Of a stretch of DNA of 64,000 nucleotides, positions 45,386-54,436 are shown piece after piece. A program made the position numbers and the translations under genes. This DNA comes from Ramlibacter tataouinensis (GTDB taxonomy: Bacteria; Pseudomonadota; Gammaproteobacteria; Burkholderiales; Burkholderiaceae_C). Under the pieces are notes generated by a model. The model searched no databases, was not told the origin of the DNA, and worked only from the letters and a program-made list of their open reading frames with translations. The stretch's first letter is position 1. Every line of letters begins with the position of its first letter. The stretch spans positions 2,108,001 through 2,172,000 of the forward strand of contig NZ_CP010951.1 of the NCBI RefSeq assembly GCF_001580455.1. Direction: 5' to 3'.

Positions 45386-46363
45386 TCAAATGACCTTGGC
45401 GCGCATCAGGTCGTTGCTGTTGACTGCGCCGCACAGGCGGCCGTCGCCGTCGACCACCAGCACGCTGGTGATGCGGTGCTGCTCCATCAGCTGGGCGGCC
45501 TCGACTGCCAGCGCGTCGGGGTGGATGGTCCGCGGCTGGGTATGCATCACGTCGGCGGCGGTGCTGGTGCGCAGGTCCGCGCCCTTCTCGATCAGGCGGC
45601 GCAGGTCGCCGTCGGTGAAGATGCCCAGCACCTTGCCCTGCGCATCGACGATCGCCGACGCGCCCAGGCCCTTGGCGCTCATCTCGCGCATCAGGTCGGT
45701 GAAGGAGGTATCGGGCGACACCTGCGGCACCGCCTCGCCGGTGCGCATGACGTCGCTCAGGTGGGTCAGCAGCTTGCGCCCGAGCGAGCCGCCCGGGTGC
45801 GAGCGGGCGAAGTCCTCGCTGCGGAAGCCGCGAGCGTCCAGCAGGGCGACGGCCAGCGCGTCGCCGAGCGCGAGCTGGGCCGTGGTGCTGGCGGTGGGCG
45901 CCAGCTGCAGCGGGCAGGCCTCCTTCTCGACGCCGCTGTCGAGCACGATGTCGGCATGGCTCGCCAGGGTCGACCCGGGCTTGCCGGTCATCGCGATCAG
46001 GGTCGAACCCTGCCGCTTGATCACCGGCAGCAGCGAGGTCACCTCGTCGACCTCGCCGCTGTTGGAGACGGCCAGCACCAGGTCGATCGGCTTGATCATG
46101 CCGAGGTCGCCGTGGCTGGCCTCGGCCGGGTGGACGAACATCGCCGGGGTGCCGGTGGAAGCCAGGGTGGCGGCGATCTTGCGGGCGATGTGGCCGCTCT
46201 TGCCGATGCCCATGACCACCACCCGCCCGCGCACGGCGAGCATCTTCTCGACCGCCCGGGCGAAGGCCTCGCCGGTGCGCTGCTTCAGGCCCTGCACCGC
46301 GGCGGCCTCGATGTCGAAGGTTTCCTGGGCGAGCCGCAGTGCCCGCTCGCGGTCCAATGTCAT
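45386..46363 (-). CDS. kdsD: Arabinose-5-phosphate isomerase KdsD
   Basis: A 325-residue protein: a SIS domain (VVVMGIGKSGHIARKIAATL, VSNSGEVDEVT) followed by two CBS domains (VMRTGEAVPQVSPDTSFTDL, VMHTQPRTIHPDALAVEAAQ). It supplies arabinose 5-phosphate for KDO synthesis. A gap of 104 bp separates it from kdsC. It is divergent from the cation antiporter gene with 51 bp between starts. Confidence 0.94.
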   Translation of the reverse strand: MTLDRERALRLAQETFDIEAAAVQGLKQRTGEAFARAVEKMLAVRGRVVVMGIGKSGHIARKIAATLASTGTPAMFVHPAEASHGDLGMIKPIDLVLAVSNSGEVDEVTSLLPVIKRQGSTLIAMTGKPGSTLASHADIVLDSGVEKEACPLQLAPTASTTAQLALGDALAVALLDARGFRSEDFARSHPGGSLGRKLLTHLSDVMRTGEAVPQVSPDTSFTDLMREMSAKGLGASAIVDAQGKVLGIFTDGDLRRLIEKGADLRTSTAADVMHTQPRTIHPDALAVEAAQLMEQHRITSVLVVDGDGRLCGAVNSNDLMRAKVI

Positions 46364-46414
46364 GGCGTTGGATTCTATAGAGCCTTGCTGCCTCTGCTTG
46401 GTAGCATCCCAGGG

Positions 46415-48403
46415 GTGAACCCACTTGGAATCGCCCTCATCTACCTGGCAGCCGCGGTGCTCGGTGTGGTGGCGTTCCGCACCCTGAAGCTGCCGCCCAT
46501 CCTCGGCTACCTGCTGGCGGGGGTCATGATCGGCCCGCACGCGCTCGGCCTCGACGACCGGCCCGAAGAGGTGCGGCACCTCGGCGAATTCGGGGTGGTG
46601 TTCCTGATGTTCGTGATCGGGCTGGAATTCAACCTGCCCAAGCTGCGCGCGATGCGCACCCATGTGTTCGGCCTGGGCCTGTTCCAGGTCGTGCTGACCA
46701 TCCTGCTCGGCACCGGCGGCTCGCTGCTGCTGGGCGCGCTGGCGCCAGCCTGGTGGAAGATGCCCTGGACGACGGCGGTGGCGCTGTCGGGCGCGCTGGC
46801 GATGAGCAGCACGGCGATCGTCGTCAAGCTCATGGCTGACCGGCTGGAGATGGAGTCCGAGCACGGTAAGCGGGTGATGGGGGTGCTGCTGCTGCAGGAC
46901 CTGGCGGTGGTGCCCTTGCTGGTGCTGATCCCGGCGCTGGGCAGCCCGCCCGAGCGCCTGCTGATGGCCCTGGGGATCGCGGCGCTCAAGGCCGCGGCCG
47001 TGATCACCCTGCTGCTCACCGGCGGCCAGCGCCTGATGCGCTGGTGGCTCACCCTGGTGGCGCGCCGCAAGAGCGAAGAGCTGTTCGTGATGAACCTGCT
47101 GCTGGTCACGCTGGGCCTGGCCTGGCTGACCGAATGGGCGGGCCTGTCGCTGGCGCTGGGCGCCTTCATCGCGGGCATGCTGATCTCCGAGACCGAGTTC
47201 AAACACCAGGTGGAAACCGACATCCGGCCCTTTCACGACGTGCTGCTGGGCCTGTTCTTCATCTCCATCGGCATGATGCTCGACCTGCGCCTGGTGGCCC
47301 AGCACTGGGCCCTGGTGCTGCTCATGACCTCGGTGCCGGTCTTGTTCAAGCTGGCACTGGTCACGGCGCTGGCGCGCGGACTGGGCGCGGCCATGGGGGT
47401 GTCGCTGCGCACCGGCCTGTACCTGGCCCAGGCCGGCGAATTCGGCTTCGTGCTGCTGACCCTGGCGCAACAGGGCCACCTGGTGCCGGCTTCGCTGCTC
47501 AACCCCATCCTGGCCAGCATGGTGCTGTCGATGCTGGCCACGCCCTTCGTCATCATGTATTCCAACCGGATCGTGATGAAGCTGGTGTCCAGCGACTGGA
47601 TGATGCAGTCGCTGCAGATGACGACCATCGCGCGCAAGTCGATCAACGCCAACAAGCACGTGATCATCTGCGGCTACGGGCGCTGCGGCCAGAACCTGGC
47701 CCGGATGCTGGAGGGCGAGGGCATCCCCTACATGGCGCTGGACCTCGATCCGGACCGGGTGCGCCAGGCCGCCGCGGCCGGCGACTCGGTGGTGTTCGGC
47801 GATGCGGCCCGGCTGCAGGCGCTGGTGGCCTCGGGCCTGGCGCGCGCCAGCGCGGTGGTGGTGACCTATATCGACGTTGCCAGCGCGATGAAGGTGCTGG
47901 CCAACGTGCGCGGCCACGCGCCGCAGGTGCCGGTGATCGTGCGCACCCAGGACGACCGCGACCTCGAGCGGCTGCAGGCCGCCGGCGCCACCGAAGTCGT
48001 GCCCGAGCTCATCGAAGGCTCGCTGATGCTGGCCAGCCATGCGCTGGCGCTGGTGGGGGTGCCGATGCGGCGCGTAATCCGCATCGTGCAGGACCAGCGC
48101 GACGCCCGCTACAACCTGCTGCGCGGGTATTTCCATGGCGCAGACGACGACACCTCGGAGGACTTCGAGCACGAGCGGCTGTCCACCGTCACCTTGCCGC
48201 TGGATGCGGCCTCGCTGGGGCGCCAGGTGGCGGAGATGGCGCTGCACACCCTGGGCGTACGCCTGGTGAGCCTGCGCCGCGTCAGCGGCAAGGCGGTGGA
48301 CCCGGACGGCAATCCCTGCCTGGAGGAGGGCGACACGCTGGTGCTGTCGGGCCGCCCCGACCGCCTGGCCTTCGCCGAGGAACGGCTGCTGAAAGGTTCC
48401 TAG
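46415..48403 (+). CDS. CPA2 monovalent cation:proton antiporter with RCK domain (KefB/YbaL-like)
   Basis: A 662-residue protein. Twelve or so helices come first (PPILGYLLAGVMIGPHALGL, FGVVFLMFVIGLEFNLPKL, QAGEFGFVLLTLAQQG). A TrkA-N/RCK domain near residue 410 follows (HVIICGYGRCGQNLARMLEG, VVFGDAARLQALVASG). A TrkA-C domain ends the chain (VTLPLDAASLGRQVAEMALH). It exports K+ or Na+ against protons under nucleotide control. The start is GTG at 46415 after CAGGGG; a longer upstream reading overlaps kdsD and is not supported. Confidence 0.9.
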   Translation: MNPLGIALIYLAAAVLGVVAFRTLKLPPILGYLLAGVMIGPHALGLDDRPEEVRHLGEFGVVFLMFVIGLEFNLPKLRAMRTHVFGLGLFQVVLTILLGTGGSLLLGALAPAWWKMPWTTAVALSGALAMSSTAIVVKLMADRLEMESEHGKRVMGVLLLQDLAVVPLLVLIPALGSPPERLLMALGIAALKAAAVITLLLTGGQRLMRWWLTLVARRKSEELFVMNLLLVTLGLAWLTEWAGLSLALGAFIAGMLISETEFKHQVETDIRPFHDVLLGLFFISIGMMLDLRLVAQHWALVLLMTSVPVLFKLALVTALARGLGAAMGVSLRTGLYLAQAGEFGFVLLTLAQQGHLVPASLLNPILASMVLSMLATPFVIMYSNRIVMKLVSSDWMMQSLQMTTIARKSINANKHVIICGYGRCGQNLARMLEGEGIPYMALDLDPDRVRQAAAAGDSVVFGDAARLQALVASGLARASAVVVTYIDVASAMKVLANVRGHAPQVPVIVRTQDDRDLERLQAAGATEVVPELIEGSLMLASHALALVGVPMRRVIRIVQDQRDARYNLLRGYFHGADDDTSEDFEHERLSTVTLPLDAASLGRQVAEMALHTLGVRLVSLRRVSGKAVDPDGNPCLEEGDTLVLSGRPDRLAFAEERLLKGS

Positions 48404-48412
48404 GGCGACGGC

Positions 48413-49159
48413 CTAGCTGAGCGCGCCGTACTGCGTGCCGCTCAGCTCCTGGCCGTCGGCCTCGCTCAGCTCGGTGTCCTCGAAGCCCGTGAGCAGGGTG
48501 TAGCTGTGCGGGCCTTGCTTGTCGGCGGCGGCGGCGCCGTGCGCCACGCCGACCGCCGCCGCGGCGACTGCGGCGGGATTGGCCACCCCGGTGGCCATGG
48601 CGCGCTTGAAGGCGGCGACCTCGTCCTCGCGGATGGGCTCGTACTTGGAGCGCGTCACCGCCTGGGGCTCCAGCGGCGCCGGGGCCGACTCGACCACCGG
48701 CGGCTGCGGCTCGACCGCTGCCTTGGGATCGCCGACGGCCACGTGTTCGTTGGTGCGCCAGTACACGGCGGTGACCAGGATGTTGTGGCGGGCCTTGGCC
48801 GCCTGCGCGATCATGGCCTCGGTCTCGGCGAACAGGTGGGTCTCCATGCCGCTCTCGCGCGTCAGGTCCATCATCACCAGGAACTGGCGCCCGCGGCCGT
48901 CGAGCGACAGCACCTTGAACTTGTAACTGGCCGACAGCACGCCGGCGCGCATCATGGCCTCGCGCACCACGCCGTACAGCAGCTCGCGGCGCGCCATGCG
49001 CTCGCCCTTGCGGTTGGCCGCCTGGGCGTTACTGGCGGGGAGCTCGCGCCCGCGCATCACCGGGCGGGTGGGGTCGATGTTCGAGATGCCGGAGCTTTCC
49101 GGGGCAGCGGCGGGCTTGGCCGGGCTTTTGGCGGGGAACATCCAGCTGAGCAGGGACAT
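48413..49159 (-). CDS. Conserved hypothetical protein, 248 aa
   Basis: No named family recognised. The first ~60 residues are Pro/Ala-rich and likely disordered. Residues 60-130 look folded (ERMARRELLYGVVREAMMRA, SYKFKVLSLDGRGRQFLVMM, EAMIAQAAKARHNILVTAVY). An Ala-rich tail follows. There is no signal peptide or membrane helix. Similar proteins occur in other Burkholderiales to my knowledge. It converges with the antiporter gene. Confidence 0.75.
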   Translation of the reverse strand: MSLLSWMFPAKSPAKPAAAPESSGISNIDPTRPVMRGRELPASNAQAANRKGERMARRELLYGVVREAMMRAGVLSASYKFKVLSLDGRGRQFLVMMDLTRESGMETHLFAETEAMIAQAAKARHNILVTAVYWRTNEHVAVGDPKAAVEPQPPVVESAPAPLEPQAVTRSKYEPIREDEVAAFKRAMATGVANPAAVAAAAVGVAHGAAAADKQGPHSYTLLTGFEDTELSEADGQELSGTQYGALS

Positions 49160-49332
49160 GTCAGGCTTTCAGGCGAGGCAATGCGAGATGGCGCGGCACG
49201 GGGTGGCCACGCAGCCAGTGTAGCCGCCGAGCAGAAAAAGTGCTCAGGAAGGCAGTCCTTTGACCACGGTTGAGCGAGATTTGCGGCGCTTTCCGTGAAG
49301 TTTTCGAGCTTCAGGCTTGCGAAGGGGCGTGC

Positions 49333-49824
49333 TCAGACCACCGCGATGCGGCGCGGCTTGTTGGCGAGGCGGCGCGCCACCAGCCCGCCCAGCGCCATGG
49401 CGATTTCCAGCGCAATCTGCGGGTTGCGGTTGCTCAGCTCGGTAAAGCGCATGGAGGTCAGGCACCAGACCTTGCTGGCCAGAGCCGCCTGCACGGTCGC
49501 GGTGCGCGGCTGGCGGCTGAAGAAGCCGCCTTCGCCCACGGCCGAGCCGGGGCCGACCATGGCCATGCGCACCCGGCCCTTGCTGTCTTCGTAGTGCACG
49601 CTGAGGTTGCCCGACTCCACCAGGTAGAGCGTGCGGTCCGTCCCGTTCTGCGCGATCAGTACCTGCCCGCGGTTGAAGGCGAAGGGTTGCAGGTAGCTGC
49701 CCAGGATGTCCCACTGGGCGGCCGTCAGCGTCGGTGCAAAGCTGTCTCCCGAGTGATTGTGGGTGATGGCCTGCACCAGGCTCTGGACTTCAAACTTGAT
49801 CGGGTTGCGCAGCGGGGCATTCAT
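49333..49824 (-). CDS. Cyclic-nucleotide-binding-domain protein without output domain
   Basis: A 163-residue protein with a single CRP-like beta-roll: LQPFAFNRGQVLIAQNGTDR, LYLVESGNLSVHYEDSKGRV, and the phosphate-binding-cassette region GPGSAVGEGGFFSRQPRTAT. A C-terminal helix (NRNPQIALEIAMALGGLVAR) takes the place of the usual HTH. The cassette keeps Gly-Glu and Arg, so nucleotide binding is possible. Role unknown. Confidence 0.82.
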   Translation of the reverse strand: MNAPLRNPIKFEVQSLVQAITHNHSGDSFAPTLTAAQWDILGSYLQPFAFNRGQVLIAQNGTDRTLYLVESGNLSVHYEDSKGRVRMAMVGPGSAVGEGGFFSRQPRTATVQAALASKVWCLTSMRFTELSNRNPQIALEIAMALGGLVARRLANKPRRIAVV

Positions 49825-49933
49825 GCCCGGTGAACATAAGCTCCCGCTGAGCTTGAGGCAATAAAGCTCACGCGCTTTTACACCTGATACGACCTTGGCG
49901 AACTTGTAACCAGCTGCTCCGTCGCCTGGGCGA

Positions 49934-52096
49934 CTACTGGGGGCCCGCCTTCCCCATTTGCCACAGCAGGAAGCTGTAGATGTCCGCCCACAGCGCGTTG
50001 CGCTGGGTGGCGGTGCTGCCCACGCCGTGGCCGGCCTGGCCGTCCAGGCGCAGCAGGACCGGCTTGCCGCTGCTGCTGGCAGCCTGCAGGCGCGCCGCCG
50101 CCTTGGCGCTGTGCCAGACGTCCACCCGCGGGTCGTTCATGCCGTGAACCAGCAGCACCGCCGGGTAGGGCACCCCGTCGCGGATCTGGTGGTAGGTGCT
50201 CATTTCCAGCAGCGCAGGGAATTCGCGCGGGTTGCGATAGCTGCCGAACTCGGAGATGTTGGTGATGCCGTTGGCGCTGTCTTCGGCCCGCACCGCGTCC
50301 ATCACGCCGACATTGAAGATGGCCGCCGCGAAGAGTTGCGGCGCCGTGGTCACCGAGCGGCCGACGAAGATGCCGCCCGCGCTGGTGCCCATGGCGGCCA
50401 GGGTCCTGGGCGAGGCGTAGCCTTGCGCGATCAGGTACTGGGCGCAGGCGACGCCGTCCTTCCAGGTGTTGGGCTTGCTGGCCTTGAAGCCGGCCATGCG
50501 CCAGGGCTCGCCGTAGACGCCGCTGCCGCGCACGTTGGCGATCGCCAGCACGCCGCCGCGCTCCAGCCAGGCCAGCCGGGCCGGATTGAAGTTGGCCGTC
50601 TCGGACAGGCCGTAGGAGCCGTAGGCGGTGAGCAGCGTCGGGTTGCCGCCATCGCGCTTGAGGCCCTTCTTGTAGATCAGGGTCATGGGGACCAGCGCGC
50701 CGTCGTGGCTGGGCACCTTCACATCGACGATCTCGATCGCCGGCCCCGCCGCCAGCTTGGCGGGCGGGCGCAGGCCGGCATCGGTGGACACGCCGCCGGC
50801 CAGGCGCAGGGTCTGCGGTGGCCGGGTCCAGCCCGACAGCGTGTAGAGCCAGTCGCCGTAGGCATGCGCCGGATCGTCGTGCAGCCGCGCGGCACCGACG
50901 AACGGCAGCTTGACCGCCTGGCCCCGGCGATCGCCGGCGCCGTACAGGCGCAGCTTGATCGCGGTGCCATCGCGCACCGAGGCCATCAGCGTTTCGCCAC
51001 GGCCCATCGCGAAGCTCTCGATCACGCCGCCCTCGGGCGGCACGGCCAGTTCCTGTGCGCGCGCCAGCTCGGGCGCGCGCAGGTCCAGCTTCATGATGCG
51101 ATAGCGCGGCGCCCCCTGCCGGGTGCGGTAGTACAGGTGCTCGCCCTGCAGCTCGATCTCGACGATCTTGTCGTCGAAGGCGGCGATGCGCTTCCAGGCC
51201 GGCGTGCCCCGCCCGAGTTCTTCCACCCGGGCGATGAACAGCGAGCTCTCGCGCTGGGTGGTGTCGGTGGTGCGCGCCACCATCCAGCGGCTGCCGGGGG
51301 CGAACACGATGCCGCCGACGTCCAGCCGGTCCAGGCCGAGCTGCTTCGTGACCGTGGGGCCAAACACCGCGCGCGCCTGCGACGCCGGCTCGCCCAGCTT
51401 GAGCCACATCACGCTGGAGTCGAGGTAGGTCTCGGTGTCGGCGTCCTCGGGGCCGAGCGCGCGCAGCTGGTTGTAGGTGATCGAGCGGCTGTCCGGCAGC
51501 CAGCTCACGTTGGGCTCGCGCACGCGCGGGATCGGATCGCCGACGCGCCGGCCGCTGGCCACTTCCATGATGTGCAGCGAGGCATCCTCCGAGCCGCCGG
51601 CCGACAGGCCGTAGGCCACGTGCCGGCCGTCCCAGGACGGCACGAAGTAGTTGATCGCGTGGGCGATGCCGGTGCGGTCGGCCTCGGCCTGCGGATTCAC
51701 CAGCACCCGCTCGTGCCCGCCCTCGCGCAGCACCAGCTTGTACTGCCGCTCGCCGCGCGCGCGCTTCAGGTAGAAGGTCTTGCCGCCGGGCATGCGCACG
51801 ATCTCGCCCAGGCTGTCGCCGCTGCCGGCCGACAGTTCGGCGATGCGCTTTTCCATCGCCTCGCGCCCCGGAATCTGGTCCAGCGCCTGGCGGGCCCGCA
51901 GGCCCTCGGCCTTGAGCCAGTCCTGCACCTGCGGGTCCTTGATGTTCTCCAGGTAGCGATAGGGGTCGTGCACCGTGACGCCGTGCAGGGTCTCGGGCAC
52001 GTCGCGCGCCGGCAGCGGCGCGGAGAAGGCGGTGCAGGCGAGGGCGAAGAGGGTGAAAGCTGCCGCGGATCGCGCGGCGCCGAACGCTGGGGTCAT
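49934..52096 (-). CDS. Prolyl oligopeptidase family (S9) serine peptidase, secreted
   Basis: A 720-residue enzyme with signal peptide (MTPAFGAARSAAAFTLFALA, cleavage after FSA). A propeller domain comes first (PYRYLENIKDPQVQDWLKAE). A hydrolase domain follows, with the nucleophile in AMGTSAGGIFVG, Asp in LVHGMNDPRVDVW and His in GQAGHGVGS. The nucleophile elbow GTSAGG differs from GGSNGG of classical prolyl oligopeptidase, so the exact specificity is open. It probably degrades peptides in the periplasm. Confidence 0.9.
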   Translation of the reverse strand: MTPAFGAARSAAAFTLFALACTAFSAPLPARDVPETLHGVTVHDPYRYLENIKDPQVQDWLKAEGLRARQALDQIPGREAMEKRIAELSAGSGDSLGEIVRMPGGKTFYLKRARGERQYKLVLREGGHERVLVNPQAEADRTGIAHAINYFVPSWDGRHVAYGLSAGGSEDASLHIMEVASGRRVGDPIPRVREPNVSWLPDSRSITYNQLRALGPEDADTETYLDSSVMWLKLGEPASQARAVFGPTVTKQLGLDRLDVGGIVFAPGSRWMVARTTDTTQRESSLFIARVEELGRGTPAWKRIAAFDDKIVEIELQGEHLYYRTRQGAPRYRIMKLDLRAPELARAQELAVPPEGGVIESFAMGRGETLMASVRDGTAIKLRLYGAGDRRGQAVKLPFVGAARLHDDPAHAYGDWLYTLSGWTRPPQTLRLAGGVSTDAGLRPPAKLAAGPAIEIVDVKVPSHDGALVPMTLIYKKGLKRDGGNPTLLTAYGSYGLSETANFNPARLAWLERGGVLAIANVRGSGVYGEPWRMAGFKASKPNTWKDGVACAQYLIAQGYASPRTLAAMGTSAGGIFVGRSVTTAPQLFAAAIFNVGVMDAVRAEDSANGITNISEFGSYRNPREFPALLEMSTYHQIRDGVPYPAVLLVHGMNDPRVDVWHSAKAAARLQAASSSGKPVLLRLDGQAGHGVGSTATQRNALWADIYSFLLWQMGKAGPQ

Positions 52097-52325
52097 GCTG
52101 CTGGATGAAGCCTTTGTGAGGTGGGGCGGATTCTAGTGGCCCCCACGCAACTCACTAGTCCACTGAATCACTGAAATCGCCCCCCGCTGTCCACGCGACA
52201 CGGGCGCGCTGCGGTGTTGCGAATGCTCGCGATGCCACCGGGCATCGCTTCGCTTCGCGCCTTGCATCGCATCCCGTCTCGCGCGTCCCTGGGGTGCCAT
52301 TTCAATGATCCAGCGGACTGGGTGT

Positions 52326-53714
52326 TCACTTGCCGATGCAGAAGGACGAGAAGATCACGCCGAGCAGTTCGTCGGCGCCGAACTCGCCGGTGATCTCGTT
52401 GAGCGCGTTCTGCGCCAGCCGCAGTTCCTCGGCCAGCAGGTCCAGCGCCTGCGCCTGCTGCGCCATCCGCGCCGCGGCCTCGCGCAGGTGCTCGTCGACC
52501 CGGCGCAGCGCCTGCACATGGCGCTCGCGCGCGATGTACACGCCCTCGGGCGCGGCCTGCCAGCCGGCCACCTCGAGCAGCTGGCGCCGCAGGGCATCCA
52601 GGCCCTGGCCGGTCTTGGCGGAGATGGCGACCACATGGTCGCCGCGCCCAGTGTGCGCCTCGCCCCCCAGCGCATCGACCTTGTTCCACACCTCGAACAC
52701 CGGCACCGACGGCGGCACCTTGCCGGCCAGCAGCTTGCGGATGGCGGCGTCGGCGTCCTTGTAGTCGCGCGTGTCGGCGCGGGTCAGGTCGTGCAGGAAC
52801 AGCACCGCATCGGCGCTTGCGATCTGGCCCCAGGCCCGTTCGATGCCGATGCGCTCCACATGGTCGGCGCTCTCGCGCAGGCCCGCGGTGTCGATCACGT
52901 GCAGCGGCACGCCCTCGATCTGGATGGTCTGGCTCACCAGGTCGCGGGTGGTGCCCGGGATCGGGGTGACGATGGCCAGCTCGGCGCCGGCCAGGGCGTT
53001 GAGCAGCGAGCTCTTGCCCGCGTTCGGCTGGCCGGCGATCACCACTTTGATGCCTTCGCGCAGCAGTGCGCCCTGGCGCGCCCGCCGCATCACGCCGGCC
53101 AGCGTCTCGCGCAGGCGGGTGAGCTGGCCCTCGGCGTCGGCCTGCTGCAGGAAGTCGATCTCTTCCTCGGGGAAGTCCAGCGTTGCCTCCACCAGCATGC
53201 GCAGGTGGATCAGCGCGTCGCGCAGGGCGTGGATCTCGCGCGAGAACTCGCCGGCCAGCGAGCGGCTGGCCGAGCGCGCGGCCGCTTCGGTGCTGGCCTC
53301 GATCAGGTCGGCGATGGCCTCGGCCTGCGCCAGGTCGATCTTGTCGTTGAGGAAGGCGCGCCGGGTGAACTCGCCCGGCTGCGCCACGCGCAGGCCCATG
53401 GCGGCGCCGACTTCGATGCAGCGCGCCAGCAGCAGCTGCAGCACCACCGTGCCGCCATGCGCCTGCAGCTCCAGCACGTCCTCGCCGGTGTAGGAGTTGG
53501 GCGCCGGAAAGTGGATCGCCAGCCCCTGGTCGATCGCGCTGCCGTCGGCGGCCAGGAAAGGCAGGTAGGTGGCCTCGCGGGCTTTGAGCGAACGGCCGCA
53601 CACCGCCTCGATGACGGGCGCGATGCTTGTGGCCGAGACGCGCACGATGCCGACGGCACCGCGACCGGGTGCGGTGGCGATGGCGACGATGGGGTCGTTG
53701 TGGCCGGCGAACAT
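52326..53714 (-). CDS. mnmE: tRNA uridine-5-carboxymethylaminomethyl modification GTPase MnmE
   Basis: A 462-residue GTPase: N-terminal tetrahydrofolate-binding domain (PIVAIATAPGRGAVGIVRVS), G1 GQPNAGKSSLLNAL, GTTRD, DTAGLRE, and the C-terminal CIGK with the catalytic cysteine. It acts with MnmG on wobble uridines. It usually neighbours yidC; here a doxX gene lies between them. Confidence 0.97.
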   Translation of the reverse strand: MFAGHNDPIVAIATAPGRGAVGIVRVSATSIAPVIEAVCGRSLKAREATYLPFLAADGSAIDQGLAIHFPAPNSYTGEDVLELQAHGGTVVLQLLLARCIEVGAAMGLRVAQPGEFTRRAFLNDKIDLAQAEAIADLIEASTEAAARSASRSLAGEFSREIHALRDALIHLRMLVEATLDFPEEEIDFLQQADAEGQLTRLRETLAGVMRRARQGALLREGIKVVIAGQPNAGKSSLLNALAGAELAIVTPIPGTTRDLVSQTIQIEGVPLHVIDTAGLRESADHVERIGIERAWGQIASADAVLFLHDLTRADTRDYKDADAAIRKLLAGKVPPSVPVFEVWNKVDALGGEAHTGRGDHVVAISAKTGQGLDALRRQLLEVAGWQAAPEGVYIARERHVQALRRVDEHLREAAARMAQQAQALDLLAEELRLAQNALNEITGEFGADELLGVIFSSFCIGK

Positions 53715-53742
53715 GGGGGGATGCTAGCGCGTGCGAACGGGT

Positions 53743-53822
53743 GCTCGCGATGGAGCGCCCCCTGCCTGCTCGCGACGGAGCGCCCCCCTCCCTGCCTCCC
53801 CCCGGAGGGGGAGGAGCTTTCG
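53743..53822. repeat. Short tandem and palindromic repeat block between mnmE and doxX
   Basis: Two near-copies of GCTCGCGAYGGAGCGCCCCC lie in tandem, each followed by CTGCCT. They run into a palindrome CCTCCCCCCGGAGGGGGAGG that also occurs at 38209-38233. The block may work as the doxX terminator. Confidence 0.75.
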
Positions 53823-53825
53823 GGG

Positions 53826-54245
53826 TTAGCGGGCGAACCCGGGGGTCTCGGCGCGCACCGCCGAGGCCGCGCCGCCGCCCATCATCGCCAGCGCGATGCA
53901 GACGATGGCCCAGAACAGCGGGAATTCGTAGCCGCCGCCCTTGTTGGAGAACACCCAGCCGTTGCCGATGTGGACGAAGAAGGTGATGACCAGCAGGTGT
54001 ACGGCGAAAAACAGCGCCACCCAGCGCGTGTAGATGCCCAGGATCAGCGCAATGCCGCCAATCGTTTCATACAGCATGACGGTCCAGGCGAGCCATTCCG
54101 GCAGGCCCAGCGACGCGAAGAACTTGGTCGTGCCCGCCATGGTGAAGACGAAGAACTTGAGGTACGCGCCGTGCAGCACGAACAGCACGCCGCAGGTCAC
54201 GCGCAGCAGCAAGGCTGCATAGGGCGTCTTTTCGACATCGATCAT
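53826..54245 (-). CDS. DoxX family membrane protein
   Basis: A 139-residue protein with four helices (ALLLRVTCGVLFVLHGAYLK, WLAWTVMLYETIGGIALILG, WVALFFAVHLLVITFFVHIG, PLFWAIVCIALAMMGGGAAS). DoxX proteins are linked to redox or thiol stress in some bacteria; function here is unknown. It interrupts the usual yidC-mnmE neighbourhood. Confidence 0.86.
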   Translation of the reverse strand: MIDVEKTPYAALLLRVTCGVLFVLHGAYLKFFVFTMAGTTKFFASLGLPEWLAWTVMLYETIGGIALILGIYTRWVALFFAVHLLVITFFVHIGNGWVFSNKGGGYEFPLFWAIVCIALAMMGGGAASAVRAETPGFAR

Positions 54246-54355
54246 GGGACCTCCCTGTTCAATGCGTACTGCTGACAGTGGAACAAAGCTGCGGCCGCGT
54301 CAAGGCCTCGGAACCCCTGTCGCCAACTCTGCCGTTGCATTTTTGGGGCGTGCCA

Positions 54356-54387
54356 AAACAAAGGGCCGCTTGCGCGGCCCTTTGTTT
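54356..54387 (-). terminator. Terminator after yidC
   Basis: On the minus strand: AAACAAAGGGCCGC, GCAA tetraloop, GCGGCCCTTTGTTT and further T. A perfect 14-bp stem that closes the rpmH-rnpA-yidD-yidC operon. Confidence 0.92.
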
Positions 54388-54388
54388 C

Positions 54389-54436
54389 GGATCAGTTGTT
54401 GGATCAGCTGATGGATCAGCTCGTGGATCAGCTGGT
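54389..54436. repeat. Four tandem 12-bp repeats at the 3' end of yidC
   Basis: Units GGATCAGTTGTT, GGATCAGCTGAT, GGATCAGCTCGT and GGATCAGCTGGT. The yidC stop lies in the first unit read on the minus strand, and each further 12-bp unit repeats TGA in the same frame. Confidence 0.85.

Noticed and set aside
45386..48247. 953-codon minus-strand frame that ends as KdsD
   Set aside because: Only its last 325 codons are KdsD. The upstream part is antisense to the cation antiporter.
49260..49275. TTGACCACGGTTGAGC, similar to the oxalate operator
   Set aside because: The right half is GTTGA, not GTCAA, so the palindrome is broken. The site lies after a hypothetical gene with no link to oxalate.
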